The notes under the pieces are model-generated. The model was not told the origin of the DNA. It ran no database searches and saw nothing but the letters and a program-made list of their open reading frames with translations. Of a stretch of 11,460 nt of DNA, positions 5,362 through 11,373 are shown piece after piece. Position 1 is the stretch's first letter; each line of letters opens with the position of its first letter. The DNA comes from JBBQTU01 sp038213005 (GTDB taxonomy: Bacteria; Planctomycetota; Phycisphaerae; Tepidisphaerales; Tepidisphaeraceae): the NCBI GenBank assembly GCA_038213005.1, contig JBBQTU010000143.1, positions 1-11,460 on the forward strand. Direction: 5' to 3'. The translations under genes and the position numbers were made by a program.

Positions 5362-7149
5362 ATGGCGCAAGTCACGATCGATGAGGCAATCCAACTGGCA
5401 CTGGCGCATCATCGGGCGGGGCGGCTTTCGCAGGCGGAGTCGCTTTATCGACAGGTCCTGGAGAGTGATCCTGAGAATGCCGATGCGCTGCATCTGCTGG
5501 GTACGATGGCGCATGAGCTGGGGCGGTCGGAGGTCGCAATCGACCTGATGCGGCGGGTGGTGGCACTGCGGCCTGATTTTGTGGACGCCCATGGCAACCT
5601 GGGTGGCGCGTTGCGAGCGGCGGGGCAGTTTGAGCAGGCCATCGCTGCCTATCAGGCGGCGCTTCAGCTTCGGCAGTCGCCGGAGTTGTACTGCGGGCTT
5701 GGGGATACGCTGAACTCCAGGGGGCAACTCGATGAGGCGATGGTCGCGTACCGCGCGGCGCTGGCGCTGGCGCCAGATCATTTTGATGCGCTGAGCAGTC
5801 TTGCCAATACGCTGCGTGCAGCGGGGCGGCTGGATGAGGCCCTGGCGGCGTATCGCGCTGCCCTGGGCTACAAGCCGGACGCGGTGTCGATCCACAGCCA
5901 GCTCCTGCTGACGCTGCACTACGACGCGGCGTATGACGCGGCGGCGATCTACCGGGAGCACCAATATTGGTATCAACAGCACGCCGAGGCGATCGGCAGG
6001 TTGCCCGTGGCGCTGCATGGCAACAATCGTGATCCGGATCGGCGGCTGAGGGTGGGGTATGTCTCGCCGGACCTTTGCGACCATGTTGTGGCGCGGTTTC
6101 TGCTGCCACTTTTCACCTGTCATGACCCCAGTCAGGTCGAGGTGTTCTGCTATGCGCCATCGCCTCGGCCGGACGACATGTCCGACCGGCTTGGCACTTA
6201 CGCGCATCACTGGAAGAGTCTTGCGGGGCTCAGCGATGAGCAGGCGGCGGAGCTGATCCGCGCTGACCAGATCGACATCCTGGTGGATCTGGCGGGGCAC
6301 ACGCCGGGCCATTGCCTGATGGTGTTTGCCCGCAGGCCGGCGCCGGTGCAGGTCACGTGGCTGGGTTATCCGGACACGAGCGGGCTGCCGATGATCGACT
6401 ATCGGCTGACCGATGCGCTGGCCGACCCGCCGGAGATGACCGAGTCGCTGCATAGCGAACACCTGGTGCGGTTGCCGCAGACGGCGTGGTGTTTTCATCC
6501 GGTGGGATACACCCGGCCGGTGGGGCCGCTGCCGTCGATCGCGGCGGGGCATGTGACGTTCGGCACGTTCAATAACTTCGCGAAGGTCAGCCCGTTCAGC
6601 CTTGAGTTGTGGGCTCAGATTCTGCAGCGGGTGCCGGGATCGCATCTGATGCTCAAGGGGCCGGCGCTGGGAAGTCAGGAAGTGATTTCGCGCCTGCATC
6701 GGTTCTTCGCCGGCCGGGATATCGGGCCCGAGCGTCTGGAACTGTTGCCGCGGGACCCATCGGCGATGGGGCATCTTCGGTGGTACGACCAGATGGACAT
6801 CTCGCTGGACACGTTTCCGTATCACGGCACGACCACCACGTGCGAGGCGATGTGGATGGGGGTGCCGGTGGTGACGCTGGCGGGACGGACGCATGTGTCT
6901 CGCGTGGGCGTGAGCCTGCTGACGAATATGGGACTGGCGGAACTGGTGGCCCAGTCGCCCCAAGAGTATGTGGAGACGGCGGTCGCACTGGCGCAGAATG
7001 CGCCTGGGCTGCAGGAACTGCGAAGCACCCTGCGTCAGCGGATGCAGGGGTCGCCGGTGATGAATGGGCCGCGGTTTGCGAGGAACGTGGAGTGCATCTA
7101 CCGGGCGATGTGGCGGACGTGGTGTGGGGAGGTGGAACGTAGAACGTAG
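5362..7149 (+). CDS. TPR-repeat glycosyltransferase, SPINDLY/OGT-like (GT41)
   Basis: A 595-aa protein. Residues 4-173 hold about five TPR repeats of 34 residues (for example DALHLLGTMAHELGRSEVAI and ALSSLANTLRAAGRLDEALA), the usual acceptor-binding scaffold. The rest is a SPINDLY/O-GlcNAc-transferase-type catalytic region: VGYVSPDLCDHVVARFL with the candidate catalytic His241, DILVDLAGHTPGHCLMVFA, RPAPVQVTWLGYPDTSGLP, FGTFNNFAKVSP with Lys408, and DTFPYHGTTTTCEAMWMGVP (nucleotide-binding GTTTT loop). It probably adds a sugar from a nucleotide-sugar donor to protein Ser/Thr; donor and substrates cannot be told from sequence. GGAAAGG (5348-5354) lies 7 nt before the ATG. No signal peptide or membrane segment is seen, so it is predicted cytoplasmic. 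The heptamer repeat downstream contains the stop codon and encodes the last residues (ERRT). Confidence 0.9.
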   Translation: MAQVTIDEAIQLALAHHRAGRLSQAESLYRQVLESDPENADALHLLGTMAHELGRSEVAIDLMRRVVALRPDFVDAHGNLGGALRAAGQFEQAIAAYQAALQLRQSPELYCGLGDTLNSRGQLDEAMVAYRAALALAPDHFDALSSLANTLRAAGRLDEALAAYRAALGYKPDAVSIHSQLLLTLHYDAAYDAAAIYREHQYWYQQHAEAIGRLPVALHGNNRDPDRRLRVGYVSPDLCDHVVARFLLPLFTCHDPSQVEVFCYAPSPRPDDMSDRLGTYAHHWKSLAGLSDEQAAELIRADQIDILVDLAGHTPGHCLMVFARRPAPVQVTWLGYPDTSGLPMIDYRLTDALADPPEMTESLHSEHLVRLPQTAWCFHPVGYTRPVGPLPSIAAGHVTFGTFNNFAKVSPFSLELWAQILQRVPGSHLMLKGPALGSQEVISRLHRFFAGRDIGPERLELLPRDPSAMGHLRWYDQMDISLDTFPYHGTTTTCEAMWMGVPVVTLAGRTHVSRVGVSLLTNMGLAELVAQSPQEYVETAVALAQNAPGLQELRSTLRQRMQGSPVMNGPRFARNVECIYRAMWRTWCGEVERRT

Positions 7150-7187
7150 AGCGTAGAGCGTGATACGTTATACGTGATACGTGATAC
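7132..7187. repeat. Heptanucleotide tandem repeat, eight units, covering the glycosyltransferase stop
   Basis: Eight 7-bp units run without a break: GTGGAAC, GTAGAAC, GTAGAGC, GTAGAGC, GTGATAC, GTTATAC, GTGATAC, GTGATAC, then a partial GTGATG. The TAG stop of the upstream gene (7147-7149) is part of a unit. GT..(A/G)(A/G/T)C-type heptamer arrays occur as short tandem repeats in several large bacterial genomes, including cyanobacteria and Chloroflexi. The remaining stretch to 7377 shows no gene. Confidence 0.85.
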
Positions 7188-7377
7188 GTGATGTCTCGCC
7201 ATGGCGTATTCCCCAATGAGGTCCTGCACATATTACCTCATCCAGGGCGGCACGTTGCGGCGTCGGTGGGTTGGATGAATTGCGGTCGCCAACTGACAAT
7301 ACGTGCGACGTGAGTTCCCGGTGTTCCCCTTTCCGCTTCCATAGGTCGCAGACTCGCCTTGGAGAGAAGCGGGCGAC

Positions 7378-7593
7378 TTATTCGGCCTCGGCCCAGACGC
7401 GAGTGGCAGCGCCATCCGCGAAGAACTCCAGGTGGATCACGCTGGGGTTGCAGCAGATGGGGCAGTCTTCTTCGTACTTCTGCTCCATGCCGTCGGATGG
7501 GTCGAGCGGAATGGTGATCCGCTCGCCACAGTTGGGACAGAGATAAGCACCTTTATCCACGGCACGGCATCGTTTTTGTTTCCGTTTCGGCAT
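7378..7593 (-). CDS. CPXCG-motif zinc-ribbon protein
   Basis: A 71-aa protein with a basic N-terminus (MPKRKQKR) followed by YLCPNCGERITIPLDPSDG and EDCPICCNPSVIHLEF. The paired CPxCG (Cys19, Cys22) and CPxCC (Cys44, Cys47, Cys48) motifs, with the I.I.LDPS and EDC...CCNP wording, match the CPXCG cysteine-rich family. A single zinc-ribbon is expected; the cellular role is unknown. The ATG at 7593 has no good Shine-Dalgarno, only GGGAG 14 nt upstream. It lies 40 nt after the oxidoreductase stop on the same strand, so co-transcription is possible. Confidence 0.85.
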   Translation of the reverse strand: MPKRKQKRCRAVDKGAYLCPNCGERITIPLDPSDGMEQKYEEDCPICCNPSVIHLEFFADGAATRVWAEAE

Positions 7594-7633
7594 GCCCTAT
7601 TTTAGGCTCCCAGCGGCAGGATTTTGGCAAGCA

Positions 7634-8692
7634 CTAGTCAAGCTGAACGGGGGCACCGTTATTTCGGACCGATTCGTACATCGCCAGGATGATGGCGACG
7701 GCTTTGCGGGCTTCGCTTGCGGCGGTGTCGGCGTCTTTGCCGTCGGCCCAGGCGCCCAGGATGTGCTGGATGTTCTGGCCGTGCAGGTCCAGGGCGACAT
7801 CGGTGGCGCTGGAGCCTCCGCCGGTGGTCTTTTGCCCGTTTGAGAGCTGTTCCAGAAGAGGCTTGTCCTGCGGATGCTCGTCGCGGAACTTATAGGTCTT
7901 CAGGCCGCCTTCGGTGCAGGCGGTGCCGTTTTCGCCGCCGATCTCGACCCGGACGTGGCCGCCGGGATACATGGCGGTGCTGCCCATGATGGTGCCGAAC
8001 GCGCCGTTGGCGAACTGGAGGGCGCAGCTCAGGGTGTCTTCAACTTCGATCCTGGCGTGGATGCGGCTGGCGCCGTAGGCGGAGACCTGCCGGACCGGTC
8101 CGACGATCCACTGCAGGAGATCGACGGCGTGAACGCTCTGGTTCATGATGGCGCCGCCGCCGTCGAGTTTCCACGTGCCGCGCCAGCCGCCTTCTTCGTA
8201 GTAGCGGTCGTCGCGATACCAGGGGGTGAAGCAGCCGGCCCACCCGATTCGGCCGAAGCGGCCTTGGACGGCGGCGTCTTTGAGGGCGCGGTTGGCGGGA
8301 TTCCAGCGGTTCTGGAAGATGCCGGCGAGGCGCACCTTGTTTCGCCGGGCGGAGGCGATCATCTGGTCGATGCGGTCCAGATGGATTTCCATGGGCTTTT
8401 CACAGATGACGTTCTTGCCGGCTTCCAGCGCCATGAGGACCGGGTCCATGTGGTTGCCCGAGGGCGTGCAGACGTGGATGACGTCGATCTGCTCATTTTT
8501 GAGCATCTCGAACTGGTCGGCGTAGGCGGGGACGTGGGCCAGCTTGTTCTTATCCAGGGCGGCGATGCACTTCTCGGGCTGCAGGTCGCACAGGGCCACA
8601 AGCTCCGCGCCGGGAACCTGGGGGAGCGTGCGTACGTGCCATTCACCCACCGTGCCAACGCCAACTACCGCGCAGCGCCATGTTCTGGACAT
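7634..8692 (-). CDS. Gfo/Idh/MocA family NAD(P)-dependent oxidoreductase
   Basis: A 352-aa protein of standard family length. Its N-terminal Rossmann fold opens with CAVVGVGTVGEWHVRTL (dinucleotide-binding Gly11, Gly13, Gly16), followed by VALCD, the family signature ICEKPMEIHL with Lys99, and the C-terminal half with GGGAIMNQSVHAVDLL (candidate catalytic His188 and Asp191). Members oxidise or reduce sugar, inositol or amino-sugar hydroxyls. The sequence does not identify the substrate, and no sugar-pathway genes flank it. There is no signal peptide, so it is predicted cytoplasmic. The start MSRTWRCAVV places the Rossmann strand at the usual position; the upstream AAGAAAGA is only a weak ribosome binding site. 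It follows the kinase gene by 86 nt on the same strand. Confidence 0.92.
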   Translation of the reverse strand: MSRTWRCAVVGVGTVGEWHVRTLPQVPGAELVALCDLQPEKCIAALDKNKLAHVPAYADQFEMLKNEQIDVIHVCTPSGNHMDPVLMALEAGKNVICEKPMEIHLDRIDQMIASARRNKVRLAGIFQNRWNPANRALKDAAVQGRFGRIGWAGCFTPWYRDDRYYEEGGWRGTWKLDGGGAIMNQSVHAVDLLQWIVGPVRQVSAYGASRIHARIEVEDTLSCALQFANGAFGTIMGSTAMYPGGHVRVEIGGENGTACTEGGLKTYKFRDEHPQDKPLLEQLSNGQKTTGGGSSATDVALDLHGQNIQHILGAWADGKDADTAASEARKAVAIILAMYESVRNNGAPVQLD

Positions 8693-8778
8693 AGTCTTTC
8701 TTTCTTTGAGACAACCAAGGGCCGCAACGGGGGCGGCGTGTACGACTCACCTGCTGGGCAGGCAACAGTTCAGGGGCT

Positions 8779-10161
8779 CTAGCTGAGGCGAAGGAACAGG
8801 ATCAGGAAAATCAGATTGACGATCAGCGACACGCCCAGGATGGCAATCAGGGCGAGGAATCTCGGCTGGCGGAACAGATCCGAGACTGTCAGGTCGGCCC
8901 GGATCGGCTCGGTGGCGCCACGGCTGGCGACGGGCGACGAGCGGATCGCGGCCTTGGCTGGAGCGGGCGTGTCGGCCGGTTCGTCGGTATCCTCAATGGC
9001 GGTGCCGGATTCTTCGATCGACTCAAGCTGGTCGAGCTCGATGTTTCGGTGGGCATGGAGGGGCGGCTTGCCGCTGCGGATGAGGCGCAGATCCTCAAGC
9101 ATGTCCTCGGTGGAGGAATAGCGATCCTCTCGCTTCTTGGCCATCGCGATGTCGATGACTTCGCCGATGCCGGCCGACAGGGTGGTGTTTACATGGTCGG
9201 CCGGCGTGAGGGGCTGCTTGAGGTGCTTGTGCATCACGGCGGCGGGGGTGTCGCCCTCAAACGGGGGCCGGCCGGTGAGCAGGTGGTAGATGGTGGCGCC
9301 CAGCGAATAGAGGTCGGCGCGGAAGTCGATATCGACTTCACCGCGAATCTGTTCGGGACTGATGTAGTAGGGGGTGCCATAGGCCTTGCCGGCCTCGCTT
9401 TCGGCGGCGAGCTTGTCATTGGTGGCGCGTGCCAGACCCAGGTCAGTCAGCTTGGCGACGCCGCCGGGGGCAAGGATGATGTTCTTGGGCTTGACGTCGC
9501 GGTGGATCAGTCCTCGCTCGTGGGCGTGGGCCAGGGCGGATGCCATCTGGATGGCGATGTCCAGAGCCTCGGCCTCAGAGAACTTGTGGCCTTCCTGCAT
9601 GATGTCGTAGAGGGTCTTTCCCTCGATGCACTCCATCACGAAGAAGTGGTAGCCGTCGGGCGAGCAACTGACGTCGATGGCCTGGACGATATTGTTGTGT
9701 GAGAGCTTGGCGGCGGCTTTTCCTTCTTTGTAGAAGCGGTCGACGAATTCGGGGCTCTCGGAGAATTTGCGGGGCAATACCTTGATGGCGACGATGCGGT
9801 CAAGGGAGATCTGGCGCGCCTTGTAGACGGTCGCCATGGCACCCTTGCCAAGCTTGCCCAGAAGCTGATAGCCCGGGATCTGCGACGCGGTCTTGCGGTC
9901 GTCGACGATCTGGCCGCGGATGCGCTTGGCCTGGTTGGCGGTGATGAAATTGTTGTCGACCAGAATGTCGGCCAGGCTGCGCTGGCTGGGGTCGGAGGAC
10001 TGCTTCTGCTGCTCGCGGCACATCTCCAGTTCGGTGCGGGTAACCAGGCCCTGCTCGACAAATGCCTTGCCGAGTTCAGTATCCGCAGCGGCGGCGGTGG
10101 TGTTGCCGGCCACAGAGCCGCCGGCGGTGGAGGTGTTGGGATTGGGATCAATAGACGCCAT
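8779..10161 (-). CDS. Ser/Thr protein kinase with MshEN-like N-terminal domain and C-terminal tail anchor
   Basis: A 460-aa kinase. Residues 28-86 (ELGKAFVEQGLVTRTELEMC ... LADILVDNNFITANQAKRI) resemble the two-part N-terminal domain of type II secretion/MSHA ATPases. The Hanks-type kinase domain (about 98-360) has a glycine loop GKGAMATVYKA, VAIK with Lys127, HRDVKPKN (Asp222), DLG (240-242, in place of DFG), SPEQIRG and DLYSLG; all catalytic residues are present. A linker rich in Glu, Pro and Ala precedes one hydrophobic helix (about 435-458) ending LRLS, so the kinase faces the cytoplasm as a tail-anchored protein with no sensor outside. The frame is open upstream to a TTG at 10230, but a TTGACA promoter would start transcription near there; ATGs at 10203 and 10188 remain alternatives. 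No target is evident from neighbours. Confidence 0.9.
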   Translation of the reverse strand: MASIDPNPNTSTAGGSVAGNTTAAAADTELGKAFVEQGLVTRTELEMCREQQKQSSDPSQRSLADILVDNNFITANQAKRIRGQIVDDRKTASQIPGYQLLGKLGKGAMATVYKARQISLDRIVAIKVLPRKFSESPEFVDRFYKEGKAAAKLSHNNIVQAIDVSCSPDGYHFFVMECIEGKTLYDIMQEGHKFSEAEALDIAIQMASALAHAHERGLIHRDVKPKNIILAPGGVAKLTDLGLARATNDKLAAESEAGKAYGTPYYISPEQIRGEVDIDFRADLYSLGATIYHLLTGRPPFEGDTPAAVMHKHLKQPLTPADHVNTTLSAGIGEVIDIAMAKKREDRYSSTEDMLEDLRLIRSGKPPLHAHRNIELDQLESIEESGTAIEDTDEPADTPAPAKAAIRSSPVASRGATEPIRADLTVSDLFRQPRFLALIAILGVSLIVNLIFLILFLRLS

Positions 10162-10236
10162 AGTCCACGAACTCACTTTCGGCCGCATCGCTACGCCGGG
10201 CATACCAAAGTCGCTGCCACGGACCAGCAATGCCAG

Positions 10237-10265
10237 AACTTAGGATTGTAGCGGGGCACTGTCAA
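10237..10265 (-). promoter_or_regulatory. Candidate promoter of the Ser/Thr kinase gene
   Basis: The minus strand has a perfect TTGACA (10260-10265) and, 17 nt downstream, TAAGTT (10237-10242), a weak -10. A better-looking TACAAT (10245-10250) is only 9 nt from the TTGACA. Transcription from the first pair would begin near 10230, downstream of which lie the ATGs at 10203, 10188 and 10161. Confidence 0.35.
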
Positions 10266-10423
10266 GTTAAACGAGCGTGGATATCAGGGTTTTAGGGGCG
10301 GCACGCATGTGCCAGGGCCGGGCGGGCATGCCCATTTCTCTGGGAAGCGGTCAATTGCAGCCAAAGGACTTCTCCCAATGACGTTGCCACAGGTTGCCCT
10401 GATGCAGGACCCCGCGTCCCATT
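10266..10423. other. Intergenic stretch between kinase promoter and inverted-repeat element
   Basis: No gene seen. It holds two small palindromes, GGCAC/GTGCC (10300-10304 and 10309-10313, loop GCAT) and GGGCATGCCC (10324-10333). CCCATT (10418-10423) immediately before the element extends the outer hairpin imperfectly to 19 positions with three mismatches. Confidence 0.45.
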
Positions 10424-10454
10424 CCATAATCGCACCTCCATGGTGCGATTATAT
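10424..10454. repeat. Left terminal hairpin
   Basis: CCATAATCGCACC (10424-10436), loop TCCAT, then GGTGCGATTATAT (10442-10454). Eleven consecutive pairs next to the loop are perfect. It is the reverse complement of the right hairpin apart from the last two bases. Confidence 0.85.
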
Positions 10455-10643
10455 ATTGGGGAAAATTTTATTTTATGCTTGCAATCAAGAACTACCGTGC
10501 TATTTTGTATTCCGTGGTGTTGCTTTGGCCGAATCGAATGGGAAGCGCAGGATGCAAGCAAGAAATAGACAGCGGGGGGGGGGCAATGAAGATCACCAAT
10601 CGCTCTCTCCCTGTCCCCGCCTCCCGGCGTCCCCAGGTCTCGC
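10424..10643 (+). repeat. Left inverted arm
   Basis: In order: terminal hairpin (10424-10454), AT-rich leader, a potential peptide frame from the ATG at 10475 (MLAIKNYRAILYSVVLLWPN), a run of 10 G, then CA and an ATG at 10587 (MKITNRSLPVPASRRPQVS). With 10 G the two frames are fused in phase. It differs from the right arm mainly in the first 100 nt. Confidence 0.85.
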
Positions 10644-11072
10644 GCTGCCGCCCGCGGACCCCCGCGCCCGCCCGGCGGGTTCCCCGGTCGCCGGCCGTGG
10701 CCCCCCGCCGTGTGGGGAATGGGGGCGGGGGGGGGGGACGAGATCTGGCGGGAGGGTGGCGAGGGTGAGCAGGAGGCCGGCGGGATGGGAAGGATCGCGG
10801 CCGGCGATGGAAGGCGGGAGGACGGCCAGCGGGAGGTTGACGCGAGGGAAGAGGAGGTCTTCGGAGAGGCCCATCCAGTCGGCCGGGAGGACGGCGGAAT
10901 CGGTGGGGGGCGGGGGTGGGGGTGGGGCGGCGGGGAGATTAGACAGACCGACGAGGGCGAAGAGGAGGGAGAGGGGAAAGAGCAGGGAGGGCGAGAGGGT
11001 GAGAGGGCGGGAGGGCGAGACCTGGGGACGCCGGGAGGCGGGGACAGGGAGAGAGCGATTGGTGATCTTCAT
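10593..11072 (-). CDS. Doubtful ORF inside the inverted-repeat element
   Basis: A 159-codon frame starting MKITNRSLPVPASRRPQVSP, directly downstream of the right-arm poly-G, which could serve as a ribosome binding site. A hydrophobic run (SLLFPLSLLFALVGLSNLPA, about residues 29-48) resembles a late signal peptide or membrane segment. It is followed by a Pro run and VLPADWMGLSEDLLFPRVNL, then SIAGRDPSHPAGLLLTLATL. Third positions are mostly C or G through about residue 115, as in the window's real genes, but the strand is pyrimidine-rich and this could be chance. The last 45 or so residues are Gly/Arg/Pro-rich and run into the antisense of the left arm, so any real gene is 3'-truncated. No family is recognised. 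Confidence 0.2.
   Translation of the reverse strand: MKITNRSLPVPASRRPQVSPSRPLTLSPSLLFPLSLLFALVGLSNLPAAPPPPPPPTDSAVLPADWMGLSEDLLFPRVNLPLAVLPPSIAGRDPSHPAGLLLTLATLPPDLVPPPRPHSPHGGGPRPATGEPAGRARGSAGGSARPGDAGRRGQGESDW
10714..10737 (+). other. G-run cluster, possible G-quadruplex
   Basis: GGGG (10714-10717), GGGGG (10721-10725) and a run of 11 G (10727-10737) follow each other with spacers of 3 and 1 nt; the 11-G run can supply two tracts. The tract lies in the core of the inverted-repeat element. Confidence 0.5.
10905..10935 (+). other. Strong G-quadruplex motif
   Basis: G-runs of 6, 5, 5 and 4 are separated by single bases (C, T, T) at 10905-10927, followed by GG and GGGG to 10935. Single-nucleotide loops make this a textbook parallel quadruplex motif. 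It sits in a purine-rich tract running to 11040. Confidence 0.65.
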
Positions 11073-11232
11073 TGCCCCCCCCCGCTGTCTATTTCTTGCT
11101 TGCATCCTGCGCTGCCCATTCGATTCGGCCAAAGCAACACCACGGAAGATAAGATAGCACGGTAGTTCTTGATTGCACGCATAAAATATAATTTTCCCAT
11201 TCCATAATCGCACCATGGAGGTGCGATTATGG
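11015..11232 (-). repeat. Right inverted arm
   Basis: Mirror copy of the left arm, read on the minus strand: terminal hairpin, leader, peptide frame from the ATG at 11182 (MRAIKNYRAILSSVVLLWPN), a run of 9 G, CA and an ATG at 11072 (MKITNRSLPVPAS). With 9 G the upstream peptide ends at a TGA that overlaps this ATG, giving a 37-aa product. A different upstream frame, containing YACNQELPCYLIFRGVALAE, is then fused to MKITNRS. Confidence 0.85.
11202..11232. repeat. Right terminal hairpin
   Basis: CCATAATCGCACC (11202-11214), loop ATGGA, then GGTGCGATTATGG (11220-11232): a perfect 13-bp stem with a 5-nt loop at the outer end of the right arm. Confidence 0.9.
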
Positions 11233-11264
11233 CGATTGATTGATGGGGAAAGAAAAAAAAGGAC

Positions 11265-11373
11265 GCGATTCCATTTGACCTCAGCCCGCCAGGCGCTTTG
11301 GTTGCGGTGCGACCCCTCCAGTACAAGCTATTGCGTCCGCAAGTTGCTGTCCATGTCGCTTAAATGGAATCGC
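11265..11373. repeat. 12-bp inverted repeat flanking 85 bp
   Basis: GCGATTCCATTT (11265-11276) and AAATGGAATCGC (11362-11373) are perfect reverse complements with no further matches outside. The first copy lies 32 nt from the right end of the foldback element, the second in the 3' end of a possible minus-strand gene. Confidence 0.6.

Larger units (their letters stand above)
10424..11232. mobile_element. Foldback-type element: two ~220-bp inverted arms around a ~370-bp GC-rich core
   Basis: The sequence 10424-10643 reappears as its reverse complement at 11015-11232, with about eight substitutions and two single-base indels; the innermost 60 nt are identical. Each arm begins with a hairpin and the arms read inward. 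Identity stops abruptly inside at GGTCTCGC and outside at the hairpins. No transposase, recombinase or other known enzyme is encoded. No convincing target-site duplication is seen in the immediate flanks. This suggests a non-autonomous foldback element, or an inverted duplication of a leader plus gene start. Because the arms differ by point changes, a simple assembly mirror artefact is unlikely. Confidence 0.65.

Noticed and set aside
5317..6963. 548-codon minus-strand ORF
   Set aside because: It is antisense to the TPR glycosyltransferase, very rich in Arg, His and Gln, with no motif; a shadow of a GC-rich gene.
7132..7187. CRISPR array
   Set aside because: Units are 7 bp and contiguous with no spacers; it is a simple tandem repeat.
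7874..8782. 302-codon plus-strand ORF
   Set aside because: Antisense of the Gfo/Idh/MocA oxidoreductase, which has clear family motifs.
10309..11157. 282-codon plus-strand ORF through the inverted-repeat element
   Set aside because: It passes through both arms and the poly-G tract, is a Gly/Arg/Glu low-complexity translation in its second half and has no recognisable domain.
10424..11232. Assembly mirror artefact producing the inverted arms
   Set aside because: The arms differ by about eight substitutions and two indels spread over the outer 160 nt, which a simple artefactual mirror would not give; it still deserves long-read confirmation.
10424..11232. Retron or group II intron
   Set aside because: No reverse transcriptase frame is present in or beside the element, and no intron domain V-like hairpin is seen.
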